The notes beneath the pieces were generated by a model, which made no database searches, was not told the origin of the DNA, and saw only the letters and a list, made by a program, of their open reading frames with translations. The translations under genes were made by a program, and so were the position numbers. A stretch of DNA of 45,224 bases from a candidate division WWE3 bacterium RIFOXYD1_FULL_43_17 (GTDB lineage: Bacteria > Patescibacteriota > WWE3 > UBA101185 > UBA10185), in contig MEWJ01000055.1 of NCBI GenBank assembly GCA_001773385.1, positions 5,304 to 50,527 on the forward strand, read 5' to 3'. Below are positions 9,330-19,297 of this stretch, piece by piece (positions within the stretch are counted from its first letter, which is position 1; each line of letters opens with the position of its first letter).

Positions 9330-10717
9330 CTGACATTAAAAATATAGAGCGAATTCGTATTGCCCGGATCCTGCCATCTTTTTCCATGTACAACGACGAT
9401 GTTTTCGCCCTTAGAAAGAATTCCTCTTTTTTGTAACTCGTGCGCAATCTCGGTAACATCCACAAGCCCGTGTTCGGGAAACTCAATTTTATGTGGAAGG
9501 ACGCCGTACGACAAACCCAATTTTTTCAACGTGTCCTCATTCTGAGTTAATGCAATTATCGGTATCTCTGGTCTGAAGGAAGAAAATATACGCGCCGATT
9601 TTCCTGTTTCCGTAGCGACCAGTATTTTTGAAATAGAGCGCCCGTTGTCCGACCTGATTATATCTACAGCCGCCTTAACAATACTAAATGTTCTGTCTTC
9701 GGAAAATTCAAGAGCCGGCGGCACACGAAAAGCTTTTTCATTGAAACTAACTATCTTATGCATAAATTTAACCGACTCGACGGGATATTTTCCTACCGCT
9801 GTTTCGCCCGATAACATTACCGCATCGGCACCGTCACGCACTGCATTAGAGATATCGGAAACCTCCGCACGGGTAGGAGATGGATTTGTAGTCATGGACT
9901 CGAGCATTTGAGTTGCCACTATTACGGGCTTTGCGGACGCCCTGCATTTTTCGATAATTTTCTTTTGATAGTAAGTGATTTTTTCGAGAGATACTTCTAC
10001 TCCCAGGTCGCCCCTTGCCACCATTACCCCGTCACTTTTTTCAACAATAAGATCGAGGTCATCAACTGCGCCTTGGGTTTCAATTTTTGAAATGAGACCT
10101 GCGCTCGAATCGTTTTCGGTCAAAAACCTAGAAAGATTTTCAACATCCTCATGATTCCTGACAAAAGATAAAGCAAAAAATTCGGGTGCAACTTTAAGAA
10201 ATTCCTTTATTTTTTCTTTTTCCTCTTCGTTGATAGTGGGAACAGATATCTTCTTTTTTATAAAAGAAACACCTTTGCCTGATTTTAATAGTCCCGCACT
10301 TAGGACGTTTAAAAAAAGGTCTTCTTTTTTACCGTCTACAACAAATTCTATTTTTCCGTCGTCTACTACCAGAACATCTCCCGGATCCAGCTGGCTGTAA
10401 ACTTCCGGAGGACTTAAAAAGACATCTGCGGGGATTTTTAGCAATTCATCTTTTTTGAGTTCAAGCTCTGTTGACCCGGGAATATGCAAAACACATTCCG
10501 GTCCCTGCAAATCTACGATAACCCCTATGCTAATCCCGAGATTTCCACTTACATCACGTACTTTTTTAATATGCTCCAAATGCCAGGCTGTATCGGCGTG
10601 CTTGAGATTAAAGCGGAAAAAATTGACACCTGCTGAGATAAGCTCTTTTATATCCTTTTCAGAACTACTGGCAGGACCGAGAGTGGCAATGATTTTAGTA
10701 AATTTTCCTGAGTGCAT
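9326..10717 (-). CDS. pyk: Pyruvate kinase
   Basis: TKIIATLGPASS, VMVARGDLGVEV, KPVIVATQMLESM, PTRAEVSDISNAVRDGADAVMLSGETAVGKYP. Confidence 0.97.
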   Translation of the reverse strand: MHSGKFTKIIATLGPASSSEKDIKELISAGVNFFRFNLKHADTAWHLEHIKKVRDVSGNLGISIGVIVDLQGPECVLHIPGSTELELKKDELLKIPADVFLSPPEVYSQLDPGDVLVVDDGKIEFVVDGKKEDLFLNVLSAGLLKSGKGVSFIKKKISVPTINEEEKEKIKEFLKVAPEFFALSFVRNHEDVENLSRFLTENDSSAGLISKIETQGAVDDLDLIVEKSDGVMVARGDLGVEVSLEKITYYQKKIIEKCRASAKPVIVATQMLESMTTNPSPTRAEVSDISNAVRDGADAVMLSGETAVGKYPVESVKFMHKIVSFNEKAFRVPPALEFSEDRTFSIVKAAVDIIRSDNGRSISKILVATETGKSARIFSSFRPEIPIIALTQNEDTLKKLGLSYGVLPHKIEFPEHGLVDVTEIAHELQKRGILSKGENIVVVHGKRWQDPGNTNSLYIFNVS

Positions 10718-10726
10718 CCGGGCAGT

Positions 10727-11062
10727 TTAATCGACAACTCTGTTAAGAAATGAGTTTATTATCGAAACAACAATACTGAACAAAAGGGCCGCCCAAATAC
10801 TTGCTATCTGAAATCCGGGTACAAGGGAAGACGTAAAAAGAACAATAAAAGCGCTGATTACAAAAGTAAACAACCCGAAGGTTATTATATTAATAGGAAG
10901 GGTTAGAAGAATAAGGATAGGTTTTACGAACAGGTTCAACGTTCCGAGAACTATCGCTACAATGACAGCCGTAACCAAATCATCCACAACGACGCCGGGA
11001 ATTATACGGGAAGCAACAAAAATAGCTAACGTAGCGATCACTAACTTTAGCAGTAGTTTCAT
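10727..11062 (-). CDS. Phage holin superfamily IV-like membrane protein
   Basis: Four TM segments; IIPGVVVDDLVTAVIVAIVLGTLNLFVKPILILLTLPINIITFGLF pattern. Confidence 0.75.
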   Translation of the reverse strand: MKLLLKLVIATLAIFVASRIIPGVVVDDLVTAVIVAIVLGTLNLFVKPILILLTLPINIITFGLFTFVISAFIVLFTSSLVPGFQIASIWAALLFSIVVSIINSFLNRVVD

Positions 11063-11125
11063 ATTTACAATTATACTTACTTACCACGTTATGTAAATTC
11101 TCTTCCTCAGTGAGTACACCGAATG

Positions 11126-11131
11126 TATACT
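11126..11131 (+). promoter_or_regulatory. -10 box TATACT, 6 nt before ATG 11138
   Basis: TATACT-ataaac-ATG. Confidence 0.65.
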
Positions 11132-11137
11132 ATAAAC

Positions 11138-12313
11138 ATGGAGTTTCCGAAAGATTTTATATGGGGCACCGCAACATCAGCTCACCAGACAGAGGGCAAC
11201 AACACAAACTGTGACTGGTGGAAATGGGAAGTGGAAAAGGACGGGCGGAGAGATCTGCCTTTAGAAGCCTCCGGACAGGCGTGTGACTCATACAATAGAT
11301 ACTCCGAAGATTTTGAGTTATGCAAACAATTAAACTCTAACGCCGTCAGAGTAAGCATAGAGTGGGCGAGAATAGAGCTGAGAAGAGGAACTTACGATAC
11401 CAAAGCTCTTGAGCATTATACGAAGGTATTAAAGGCAGCAAAAGAAAAAGGGTTAAAAACATTTGTAACGTTCCATCATTTTACTAATCCTATTTGGTTG
11501 GCAGAGACCGGAGGATGGTTAAATTTTAAAACCCCGGGACTGTTTGCGGAGTATTCCAAAAAATGCGCTGAGTCGCTGGGAGAATACTGCGACACTATTG
11601 CAACAATAAACGAACCTCAGGTTTACGCATCCATGTCCTACTTAGTGGGAACATGGCCCCCTCAAAAAAAATCGCTATTGCTGGCTCTAATCGTTCAGAT
11701 AAATATGATCCGGGCTCACAACGCGGCTTATAAAAAAATAAAGGAAGTGTGTAATAAACCTGTAGGAATTGTGAAAAATATTTCGTGGTATGAATATTCG
11801 AGCTACACCGTTCTCGATAAATTTATCGCAAAAATCCTATATTTCTTTAATAGCCACTTCTTCTTAAAGCCTATATCTAAAAACCTCGATTTTATCGGAC
11901 TCAATTATTACTTCACAAATAGAGTTGTAAAACTTAGAATCCGAAATCCTGACAACCCGGTCAACGACCTGGGGTGGTGGATAAACTACGACGGTTTGTA
12001 CAAAGTCCTCATGAGTTTGAAAAAATACAATTTGCCTGTTTTTATAACTGAGAATGGTTTAGCAGACAGCCACGACAGACAAAGAACCGACTTCATTAAA
12101 AAAATGCTGACTCAGGTCCACGCAGCTCTTTCGCACGGAGTAAAAGTTAAAGGATACTTCTACTGGAGTCTGCTGGACAATTACGAGTGGCACCACGGTT
12201 TTTGGCCCAGATTCGGACTAATAGAGGTTGACCGCGAAAACGGATTAAAACGTATACCAAGAAAATCCTTTTATGATTATGCCGAAATATGTAAGAATGG
12301 AATAGTAAAGTAA
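11138..12313 (+). CDS. Glycoside hydrolase family 1 (beta-glucosidase-like)
   Basis: FPKDFIWGTATSAHQTEG, TINEPQ acid/base, FITENGLAD nucleophile, YFYWSLLDNYEW. Confidence 0.95.
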   Translation: MEFPKDFIWGTATSAHQTEGNNTNCDWWKWEVEKDGRRDLPLEASGQACDSYNRYSEDFELCKQLNSNAVRVSIEWARIELRRGTYDTKALEHYTKVLKAAKEKGLKTFVTFHHFTNPIWLAETGGWLNFKTPGLFAEYSKKCAESLGEYCDTIATINEPQVYASMSYLVGTWPPQKKSLLLALIVQINMIRAHNAAYKKIKEVCNKPVGIVKNISWYEYSSYTVLDKFIAKILYFFNSHFFLKPISKNLDFIGLNYYFTNRVVKLRIRNPDNPVNDLGWWINYDGLYKVLMSLKKYNLPVFITENGLADSHDRQRTDFIKKMLTQVHAALSHGVKVKGYFYWSLLDNYEWHHGFWPRFGLIEVDRENGLKRIPRKSFYDYAEICKNGIVK

Positions 12314-12317
12314 CCGT

Positions 12318-13400
12318 ATGTTCCACCGACAAACTGCCCTTAAAAAACAGGCGTCAAAAGCTTGGGAATACATTAGAAAACTTTTCGGATTAAACCTGAC
12401 CCGTATCGTTCTTCTCGCACTTGTAGTTATAATCGCACTTCCTCTTGTACTTTTTTATTTTCTAAAACCTGAACAAAGAAACGACAACAAGTACGGTGTT
12501 ACATTTTCAAGTAAGTACGCTTACCAGATAGGACTTGATTGGAAGGACGCCTATATAAAAGTTCTCGACGATCTTGGAGCACGAAATTTAAGACTCATCG
12601 CTTATTGGGACGAAATAGAAGTTACTCCCGAAATTTATAACTACAAAGATATAAAGTGGCAGCTTGAACAGGCAGATAAAAGAAACGCAAATGTAATACT
12701 GGCAATCGGACGTAAAGTTCCGAGATACCCGGAATGTTTTGAACCGAGCTGGTGGAAAGCTATGAGCAGTGAGGATGAAAGGGATAAGGAACTTTTTGAA
12801 TACATAATAAGAACCGTGATGGAACTTCAAAGCTACAACTCGGTAAAAATGTGGCAGGTAGAAAATGAGCCGTTTTTTCCTTTCGGCGAATGTCTTACTA
12901 TCAAAAAGTCTACTCTCGAACATGAGGTGGAATTGGTACGGGCATTGGACGAAAGGCCTATCCTTATCCAGGACAGCGGCGAGGGCGGTTTTTGGTTTCC
13001 CAGTTACCAGATGGCCGATTACCTTGGAATATCAATGTATAGAAAGATCTGGTACGACTTTTGGGGAACTCTTACAAAAAGCGCCTTTTACTTTCAGTAC
13101 CCCCTGTCCCACTGGTCATACGCGGTACGTGCTCACATGACGGGCGTCCCAATTGAAAGAATTATTGTTACGGAACTCCAAGCCGAACCCTGGGGACCCA
13201 GAATAAATTCGAGGCTTACCAGTGAGGAAAAAAATCAGACAATGTCGGTCACCGATTTTTTATCGACAATAACCTACGCTCAAAAAAGCGGGTTCCGTGA
13301 TCTTTATTTTTGGGGAGTAGAGTGGTGGCTTTGGGAAAAAGAACAAAACGGAATGCCAACATACTGGGATATGGCTAAAGCTATTTTCAATCAGAAGTGA
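12318..13400 (+). CDS. TM-anchored TIM-barrel glycoside hydrolase-like protein
   Basis: N-terminal TM; MWQVENEPFFPFGE and IIVTELQAEPWGP resemble clan GH-A acid/base and nucleophile strands; 4 bp after GH1. Confidence 0.65.
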   Translation: MFHRQTALKKQASKAWEYIRKLFGLNLTRIVLLALVVIIALPLVLFYFLKPEQRNDNKYGVTFSSKYAYQIGLDWKDAYIKVLDDLGARNLRLIAYWDEIEVTPEIYNYKDIKWQLEQADKRNANVILAIGRKVPRYPECFEPSWWKAMSSEDERDKELFEYIIRTVMELQSYNSVKMWQVENEPFFPFGECLTIKKSTLEHEVELVRALDERPILIQDSGEGGFWFPSYQMADYLGISMYRKIWYDFWGTLTKSAFYFQYPLSHWSYAVRAHMTGVPIERIIVTELQAEPWGPRINSRLTSEEKNQTMSVTDFLSTITYAQKSGFRDLYFWGVEWWLWEKEQNGMPTYWDMAKAIFNQK

Positions 13401-13414
13401 GAACTTGCTTCCCC

Positions 13415-14230
13415 TTACCTTGAAGTTAAAATTTGTTTAGTAAGTACAAGCCCGCCGTATACACCGGCATCATCTAACGTTAATGATCTGACAACAGGCA
13501 CGGGAGCTTTCAAAAACTCGGCAAACAAATCGTACTCCAGCGCCATACTTCCTCCAATAATAAACACGTCACATTTCCAAAGTGCGTGAATTTTACTTAA
13601 CCCCAGATTTACGTACTCAGCCCACTTTGCCCATACATTTTTGTCTGAACAGTTCTGAGGTTTCATATTGAACAGGGCTTCAAACGAACGCCCGGATGTG
13701 TAAGCTTCCATACATCCTGTGTGGTTGCACGCCGGGGCCAAACGGCCTCCTGTTACTATAACTACGTGGCCGGGCTCATCGCTAACATACCCGAACCCTC
13801 CGGAAGCATTTTTAGTAACAAGTGCGCCTCCCGTACCGGTTCCGAAGGTCAGGTACCCCACGCGCTGAAAGTACTTACCTGCGCCTATAATAGCCTCTCC
13901 TATTGCCCCCAAAGTGGCGTCGTTCTCAACAAAAGCCTGTTTCAGGTATTTTTCATCCAAAACCGAAGTAAAAGGTTTTCCGCTTATATCCTTGTAATTG
14001 GGAACACTTCCAAAGTTACCCGTCTGTCTGTCAACAACTCCCGGTACGCCAAAACAAACAAAAGCAGGTTCGTTTCCTGAAGTGAGTTCGTGAATTCCTG
14101 AAGCTATTATTTGTTTTTGAGTGGCGGGATTCTTATTTGTATAAAATCTTTTTACCTTCAAAAGGCTACCAAGATCTTCGGACGAGGCTATTCGGGTTTT
14201 TGTACCACCCATGTCTACAGATATGTACAT
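13415..14230 (-). CDS. ROK family sugar kinase
   Basis: SVDMGGTKTRIA, VGYLTFGTGTGGALV, PGHVVI, ACNHTGCMEAYTSG. Confidence 0.87.
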   Translation of the reverse strand: MYISVDMGGTKTRIASSEDLGSLLKVKRFYTNKNPATQKQIIASGIHELTSGNEPAFVCFGVPGVVDRQTGNFGSVPNYKDISGKPFTSVLDEKYLKQAFVENDATLGAIGEAIIGAGKYFQRVGYLTFGTGTGGALVTKNASGGFGYVSDEPGHVVIVTGGRLAPACNHTGCMEAYTSGRSFEALFNMKPQNCSDKNVWAKWAEYVNLGLSKIHALWKCDVFIIGGSMALEYDLFAEFLKAPVPVVRSLTLDDAGVYGGLVLTKQILTSR

Positions 14231-14755
14231 TTACTTATACCAATCCTGAGGATCGACGTTCTGAGTGACCTCACCCTGCTTTACCATAACTTTAACCGGT
14301 TCGTGGCTCGCGCAGGATACATCCATTCCGCAGGTCACGAATTCGGAATAGTAAGCTTTATAGGTTTGACCTACCGCATCCGGTAGGTTTGGCAAATAAG
14401 CATAAACATAATACTCGCCCGCAGGAAGAGTAAGACGGTAACCCACACCGTACGTAAATGACACATCTTTTATATGTTCGTTACTGCAATGCGCTCCCAT
14501 ACCGACAATTTCAACGGCACATACTTCCATGTTTTCCGGTATGCCTTCACTCGGATAACCTAGAGAACCGGTTATGACACCTACTCCCCGTTCTTTTTCA
14601 ACTTCGGTGATGTCCAGTTCAACCTGCTCCGTAGGTTCGATCTTCAGTTTGAAGTCCTTTAGTAAAAAAATGACGGCGCTTAGAAATGCCGCCGTTACAA
14701 TAAAAGCTATTAAGATTCCGGTCAACGGAAGTTTTTTTGGGGGAGTGTTTTCCAT
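14231..14755 (-). CDS. Membrane-anchored hypothetical protein
   Basis: Single TM then extracytoplasmic domain with Cys residues; abuts ROK gene (TAA/ATG). Confidence 0.6.
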   Translation of the reverse strand: MENTPPKKLPLTGILIAFIVTAAFLSAVIFLLKDFKLKIEPTEQVELDITEVEKERGVGVITGSLGYPSEGIPENMEVCAVEIVGMGAHCSNEHIKDVSFTYGVGYRLTLPAGEYYVYAYLPNLPDAVGQTYKAYYSEFVTCGMDVSCASHEPVKVMVKQGEVTQNVDPQDWYK

Positions 14756-14761
14756 ACATTT

Positions 14762-14767
14762 ATTATA
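14762..14767 (-). promoter_or_regulatory. -10 box TATAAT, 6 nt before ATG 14755
   Basis: minus strand TATAAT-AAATGT-ATG. Confidence 0.65.
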
Positions 14768-16103
14768 CTAGCAAAGATACCTTAGACCAAAAAAGGTCAA
14801 CTCCGTTAGAACGAGTTTCGGAATCCTTGTTGGCAGCCGCTTTCGAATAATTTTGGAGGATACTCTCGAACACTCTGTTTTTCATACACCACCAAATAAA
14901 ATTAGCAGCACGTTGTGAACCGAAGGGCAACTGAAGACATCTGATTGCTTTGCCTTCGGGTATTAGTCTTTCTTTTAATGAACCGCTTAGAGACTTTCCT
15001 TCATCTGCGTACTCCCAAAGCCTTAGCATCGTCTTTTGGTCAAATATAAGTCCGTGCCTTCGTAAAAAATCCAGGTTGTCCCTTTCCTGACGGCCGACAG
15101 GATTTGAAAATAGAAGAAGCGAACCGCCCAGCATGTCAAAATCGTAGAGTGCTTTAAATGACTGTTCGCTGGGTTTTGTGACCTCAAAAGAAATAACATT
15201 TTCTTCGTAGATTTTTTCGTAAACGTCCACAATCTCACGGTCATGTTTTGAGGTGTGCAAAAGCACATTCGGGAAAGATTTCACCTCCTGCAAAAACTTG
15301 CGTGTAAAAGGCGCTTCTTTACACACAACATGAAACCGGAAGTTGGAGTATTTAGACTGAAGCTGGGGAATCAGGTGATGGAGAAAATCCATTCCCACAG
15401 CGGCTCCGGGAACAGGCAAACAAAAATCTATAACCTCACCCGTATCGGCAGACATCTGCCTCTCGCGTTTTTCCATATTTTTACTACTTAGCTTTTTACT
15501 CATTAACGGATTTACAGGGTAGGGAAGCACTTCTATTTTCACTTTTTCCAGGTTGCTTTTTAATGCGTATTCTTTTAGCTCGAACATTGTGTTTCTGCTG
15601 GGAACAAATATCATATCGGCCCCGGGTACGTACCAAATGTATTGTGGCGTATCATCAGTAACCTGAACAACCAATATAATTTTTGCGCCCGTCTTATTCT
15701 CGATCTCCTTTTTTACCGCGGCGATTTTGTGAGCTAACCCGAAATGTGTCGCAACAATTACCAAAGTTTTCGGGACATCAACCTGCTGTTCAAAAATCTC
15801 TTCGATTTTTCTTCTCATTTCATCCGAACCCGATCTTAAGTATTTCCTATAGAAATAGGTAAATATTTTTTGAGGACGCCCGCGTTGAAACCACTCCATC
15901 AACCGTCTGGTAATAACATGAATGCTTATAAACTTGTGAATAGCTTCAATACCCTTGTCCGAGGAGCCTAAAAGTACGGTGTTAACTCCCTTAGGAAGGC
16001 CTGCGGACAACGAATTGGTAACGCGGAGGTGTCCCAGCCCCGCAGGTGCGTAGGTAAAAACGACCAAAGTACAGGGATCGGTTAAAAAGTGTCTTGGGCT
16101 CAC
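14763..16103 (-). CDS. Putative GT-B glycosyltransferase-like protein (MurG/MGDG synthase-like N-terminal loop)
   Basis: VVFTYAPAGLGHLRVTNSLSAGLP; two-domain size; GTG start preceded by TAAACT-N6. Confidence 0.45.
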   Translation of the reverse strand: MSPRHFLTDPCTLVVFTYAPAGLGHLRVTNSLSAGLPKGVNTVLLGSSDKGIEAIHKFISIHVITRRLMEWFQRGRPQKIFTYFYRKYLRSGSDEMRRKIEEIFEQQVDVPKTLVIVATHFGLAHKIAAVKKEIENKTGAKIILVVQVTDDTPQYIWYVPGADMIFVPSRNTMFELKEYALKSNLEKVKIEVLPYPVNPLMSKKLSSKNMEKRERQMSADTGEVIDFCLPVPGAAVGMDFLHHLIPQLQSKYSNFRFHVVCKEAPFTRKFLQEVKSFPNVLLHTSKHDREIVDVYEKIYEENVISFEVTKPSEQSFKALYDFDMLGGSLLLFSNPVGRQERDNLDFLRRHGLIFDQKTMLRLWEYADEGKSLSGSLKERLIPEGKAIRCLQLPFGSQRAANFIWWCMKNRVFESILQNYSKAAANKDSETRSNGVDLFWSKVSLLV

Positions 16104-16136
16104 ACCTAAAGTTTATTAGATTTTTGACATCTTTTG

Positions 16137-16142
16137 TATACT
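16137..16142 (+). promoter_or_regulatory. -10 box TATACT, 6 nt before ATG 16149
   Basis: TATACT-taattt-ATG. Confidence 0.65.
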
Positions 16143-16148
16143 TAATTT

Positions 16149-16403
16149 ATGAAAAAGTTCTGGTTCAGACCTAAAAGGCTCGGTTACGGTTTTGCACCTA
16201 TTTCGTGGGAAGGGTGGTTAGCTACACTTACTTTAATTATTTTGCTATTATTGTCGGCATACACGAACGGTATATGGGAAGAAGAAGTCTCATCGAAAGA
16301 TGAAATCAGATTCCTTTTAGACGTAATAATTTTAGCCTGTCTTTTTACTGTTCTGTATAAAGATAAGGTTGACGGCGGCTTGAGGTGGAGATTCTGGAAG
16401 TAA
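16149..16403 (+). CDS. Small two-TM hypothetical protein
   Basis: MKKFWFRPKRLGYGFAPISWEGWLATL...; two hydrophobic helices. Confidence 0.65.
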   Translation: MKKFWFRPKRLGYGFAPISWEGWLATLTLIILLLLSAYTNGIWEEEVSSKDEIRFLLDVIILACLFTVLYKDKVDGGLRWRFWK

Positions 16404-16433
16404 CCATCTGAACGCTTTCCTGCCTTTTAAGGT

Positions 16434-17147
16434 ATGAACAATAAAGCTGTATACATAGCATTACTTGTGCCAATTCTTCTTTTGATAGGGCTGGCCGTTT
16501 TTGGTTCCAAAATTCCCGAAGGACCCACAAAAGAAGAGAAAAAGGCACAGAACGTTTTACAAAAACTGGACACAGAAGAATCCAGTGCGTCGGAAAAAGA
16601 AAATTATCAAATTAATCCTACGGGAAATATTCAGAAGGAGCCTCCAAAAATGAACTTAAATTTAAGTAAAAAATATTCTGCGGTGATGACAACAACAGAG
16701 GGTGTACTTAAAATTGACCTTTATGCCGATAAAACTCCTGTAACAGTAAACAATTTCGTCACCCTTTCACGGGACAATTTCTACAGCAACGTGATTTTTC
16801 ACAGAGTTATGAAGGATTTTATGATACAGGGCGGGGATCCTGACGGTACAGGAGCTGGAGGGCCCGGTTACAGCTTCGCTGACGAACCTTTTGACGGAGA
16901 ATACACCAGGGGTACTATTGCCATGGCTAACGCCGGTCCGAATACCAACGGAAGTCAGTTTTTTATAATGCACAAAGACTATCCCCTGCAAAAAAATTAT
17001 GTGATATTCGGCAAGGTAAGCGAAGGCCTGGAAGTATTGGATAAAATTGCCGGGGCAGAAGTAATGGTAAGCTCAAGCGGGGAAGCCTCAAAACCCGTAA
17101 AACCTGTTAAGATATTAAGTGTAGAGATAGTTGAATCTGATAAATAA
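16434..17147 (+). CDS. Membrane-anchored cyclophilin-type peptidyl-prolyl isomerase
   Basis: VNNFVTLSRDNFYSNVIFHRVMKDFMIQGGDPDGTGAGGPGY, GTIAMANAGPNTNGSQFFI. Confidence 0.95.
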   Translation: MNNKAVYIALLVPILLLIGLAVFGSKIPEGPTKEEKKAQNVLQKLDTEESSASEKENYQINPTGNIQKEPPKMNLNLSKKYSAVMTTTEGVLKIDLYADKTPVTVNNFVTLSRDNFYSNVIFHRVMKDFMIQGGDPDGTGAGGPGYSFADEPFDGEYTRGTIAMANAGPNTNGSQFFIMHKDYPLQKNYVIFGKVSEGLEVLDKIAGAEVMVSSSGEASKPVKPVKILSVEIVESDK

Positions 17148-17207
17148 TAGCAATTGGCTACGTATGCCTTGAGTAGCAATATTTAAGTATTCTGAGGAGG
17201 TGATATT

Positions 17208-17585
17208 GTGGACGAAAATCAAGTAGCAGAACCGACAGACAACGGGTTCCAGCCTGAGAGCGCACTCGCGCCTGAAAGCAGCCCGGCAGATAACTCAAAA
17301 ATAATGGCTATCGTGGCCTATTTCATATTTTTCCTTCCTCTCCTTACAGAATACAAAGACAACGATTTTGTTAAGTATCACGTTAAGCAATCGATACTCA
17401 TCTTGTTAGTTGGAGTAGGAATAGGAGTGATATCATCTATACCCTTTATCGGGTGGATAGTAGGAATGCTCGCGTGGATGGCACTCGTGGTCCTTTGGGT
17501 CATGGGAATACTTAACGCCGCTTCTGAAAAGAAACAACCCTTACCTTTAATAGGTAAGTACGCCGAAGAGCTTTTAAAGTTCTAA
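17208..17585 (+). CDS. DUF4870-like membrane protein
   Basis: YFIFFLPLL..KDNDFVKYHVKQSILILL; GTG start with strong SD GAGGAGGTGAT. Confidence 0.7.
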   Translation: MDENQVAEPTDNGFQPESALAPESSPADNSKIMAIVAYFIFFLPLLTEYKDNDFVKYHVKQSILILLVGVGIGVISSIPFIGWIVGMLAWMALVVLWVMGILNAASEKKQPLPLIGKYAEELLKF

Positions 17586-19295
17586 ATGCTGATATAAGGC
17601 TCCTTGTGAGAAACCAATTCCGGAGTAGTAACCCCTGGTTCCTACCGAGGAAATTACTGAAAGCCTCTTAAAACCCGCGCCGCGGGAGATACTTGAGGCT
17701 TTCTTTATTAGTTCCTTGCCTAATCCCACGTGCTGAGCCTTTCCTTCTTCTTCCTGACCTACTACAACGCTATCACCGTAAACGTGAATTTCCCTTATCA
17801 TTGCCGAACCGGCAATTTCCGTCACTTTAGCCTGCCTCTCCGGCAAAGAAAGTCTGAGGAAAGCCGCGATTTTGTCGTCTTCCGTCACAAACTCTAAAAA
17901 GTATTCTTTTGTACCGGCGGTCGGATATACGGTCTCTTTGTATACAAGATCGTCCCTATTTATTTTTTTATCTTTGATCTCGCGGGAGCGTATCTCTTTA
18001 AGAACTGTCTTATCTTTTTCCAGCTCTGCTTCTGCTATCTGTCTGAAATTGGTCTTTCTATTACCGGCAACTATATCGGCACCCGAAATGTCGCGAACAA
18101 CACGGGTAACGCGGCAGTAGCGGGGAACCGTAGGTAATATATTTTTAAAAACGCGCAAAAGCTCTTCCTCGGTGTAAGGTTTCCAGTCTCCTGTTTCGTG
18201 AAGCTTCATAAGCTCGGTGCCTTCTACTAACGAACACGGGTAGATTTTCAATTCGTCAGGTCTGTACTTTTTATCGGTGAATAACTTTGCAAAATCCTTA
18301 ATGTCGGATTCGGGGTCCGCGCCATATAGATTCGGCATCCAGTGCGCGTGTATTTTAAAGCCCGCCTCACGTAGTAAAGAAAAGGCTTCCGCGGTTTTTG
18401 CTGCAGTGTGGCCTCTTTTATTCATTTTCAAAATTCTCTCGTTTAGACTCTGTATGCCGATTTGCACTTTCGTAGCCCCCAGCCGTCTTATTCTCACTAT
18501 CTCATCTTTTGTTATTTCGTCGGGGCGGGTCTCTATTACCAACCCGGTGCATTTGCACAGAGCGCCTACGTTTTTAGCGTGGGATGCAAAGAGTTCCTCC
18601 CAGGTCGAGTCCTCACCTATACGTTTTTTGTCGTTTCTTGAGAGCCCGACAATAGAGTTGTAAGTTCCGGTTGCATTAACAAGCTTCTTTTCGTCATACG
18701 GAAGCTCGGTTTTGGGAACTAAGTAGGGTTTATTGGTCTCAGGTTTAAAATCGTTCATGGCGTCGAAGCATCTTTTAATAAACCACAGCTGATAGGCTTC
18801 CGGGTACGAAGTCCATGTCCCACCCAAAACAATTAGTTCTATCTTGCTTACCGGGTGTCCGGTTTTTTCGTAAGCTACGAGCCTGTTGTATGTTTGGTAG
18901 TAGGGGTCAAATTTGTTGTCGTGGGCTCTCTGCGCCCCCGGCTCGCTCGATAAATAGCTTTTGGGCATTCTGATGTCGCTCGGGCAAAAAATGCATTTGC
19001 CGGGGCATGGGTAAGGCTTGGTCAGTACTGTAATCGGTGTAACACCCGACATTGTTCTAATCTTTTTAGTTTTGATATTTTCCAAAAATTGCTTCTCGTT
19101 TTTGGCTGTCAGCACAAGCTTTCCAGAGTCTTTCAAAGTACGGTATTCTTCCAGCAACGTAGTTTTAGAGTACGTATCGTCCATTCCCTTTGAATTGCTG
19201 AATAAAATCTTCAGCACTTCCTTTTCGTCCGCGGCTTTGGCAATATCGCGTATCATTGGTATCATCTTAGAACTATCGACATTTTGTTTTATCAT
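17574..19295 (-). CDS. elp3: Elp3-type tRNA U34 carboxymethyltransferase (radical SAM + GNAT)
   Basis: CPGKCIFCPSD radical SAM cluster, LSSEPGAQRAHDNKFDPYYQTYNRL, GGTWTSYP, C-terminal GNAT QHVGLGKELIKKA..GYYSGIGF. Confidence 0.95.
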   Translation of the reverse strand: MIKQNVDSSKMIPMIRDIAKAADEKEVLKILFSNSKGMDDTYSKTTLLEEYRTLKDSGKLVLTAKNEKQFLENIKTKKIRTMSGVTPITVLTKPYPCPGKCIFCPSDIRMPKSYLSSEPGAQRAHDNKFDPYYQTYNRLVAYEKTGHPVSKIELIVLGGTWTSYPEAYQLWFIKRCFDAMNDFKPETNKPYLVPKTELPYDEKKLVNATGTYNSIVGLSRNDKKRIGEDSTWEELFASHAKNVGALCKCTGLVIETRPDEITKDEIVRIRRLGATKVQIGIQSLNERILKMNKRGHTAAKTAEAFSLLREAGFKIHAHWMPNLYGADPESDIKDFAKLFTDKKYRPDELKIYPCSLVEGTELMKLHETGDWKPYTEEELLRVFKNILPTVPRYCRVTRVVRDISGADIVAGNRKTNFRQIAEAELEKDKTVLKEIRSREIKDKKINRDDLVYKETVYPTAGTKEYFLEFVTEDDKIAAFLRLSLPERQAKVTEIAGSAMIREIHVYGDSVVVGQEEEGKAQHVGLGKELIKKASSISRGAGFKRLSVISSVGTRGYYSGIGFSQGALYQHLEL

Positions 19296-19297
19296 TT

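Noticed and set aside
10727-11062. Prophage remnant suggested by holin-like protein
   Set aside because: Holin superfamily IV-like proteins are common chromosomal membrane proteins and no other phage gene is nearby
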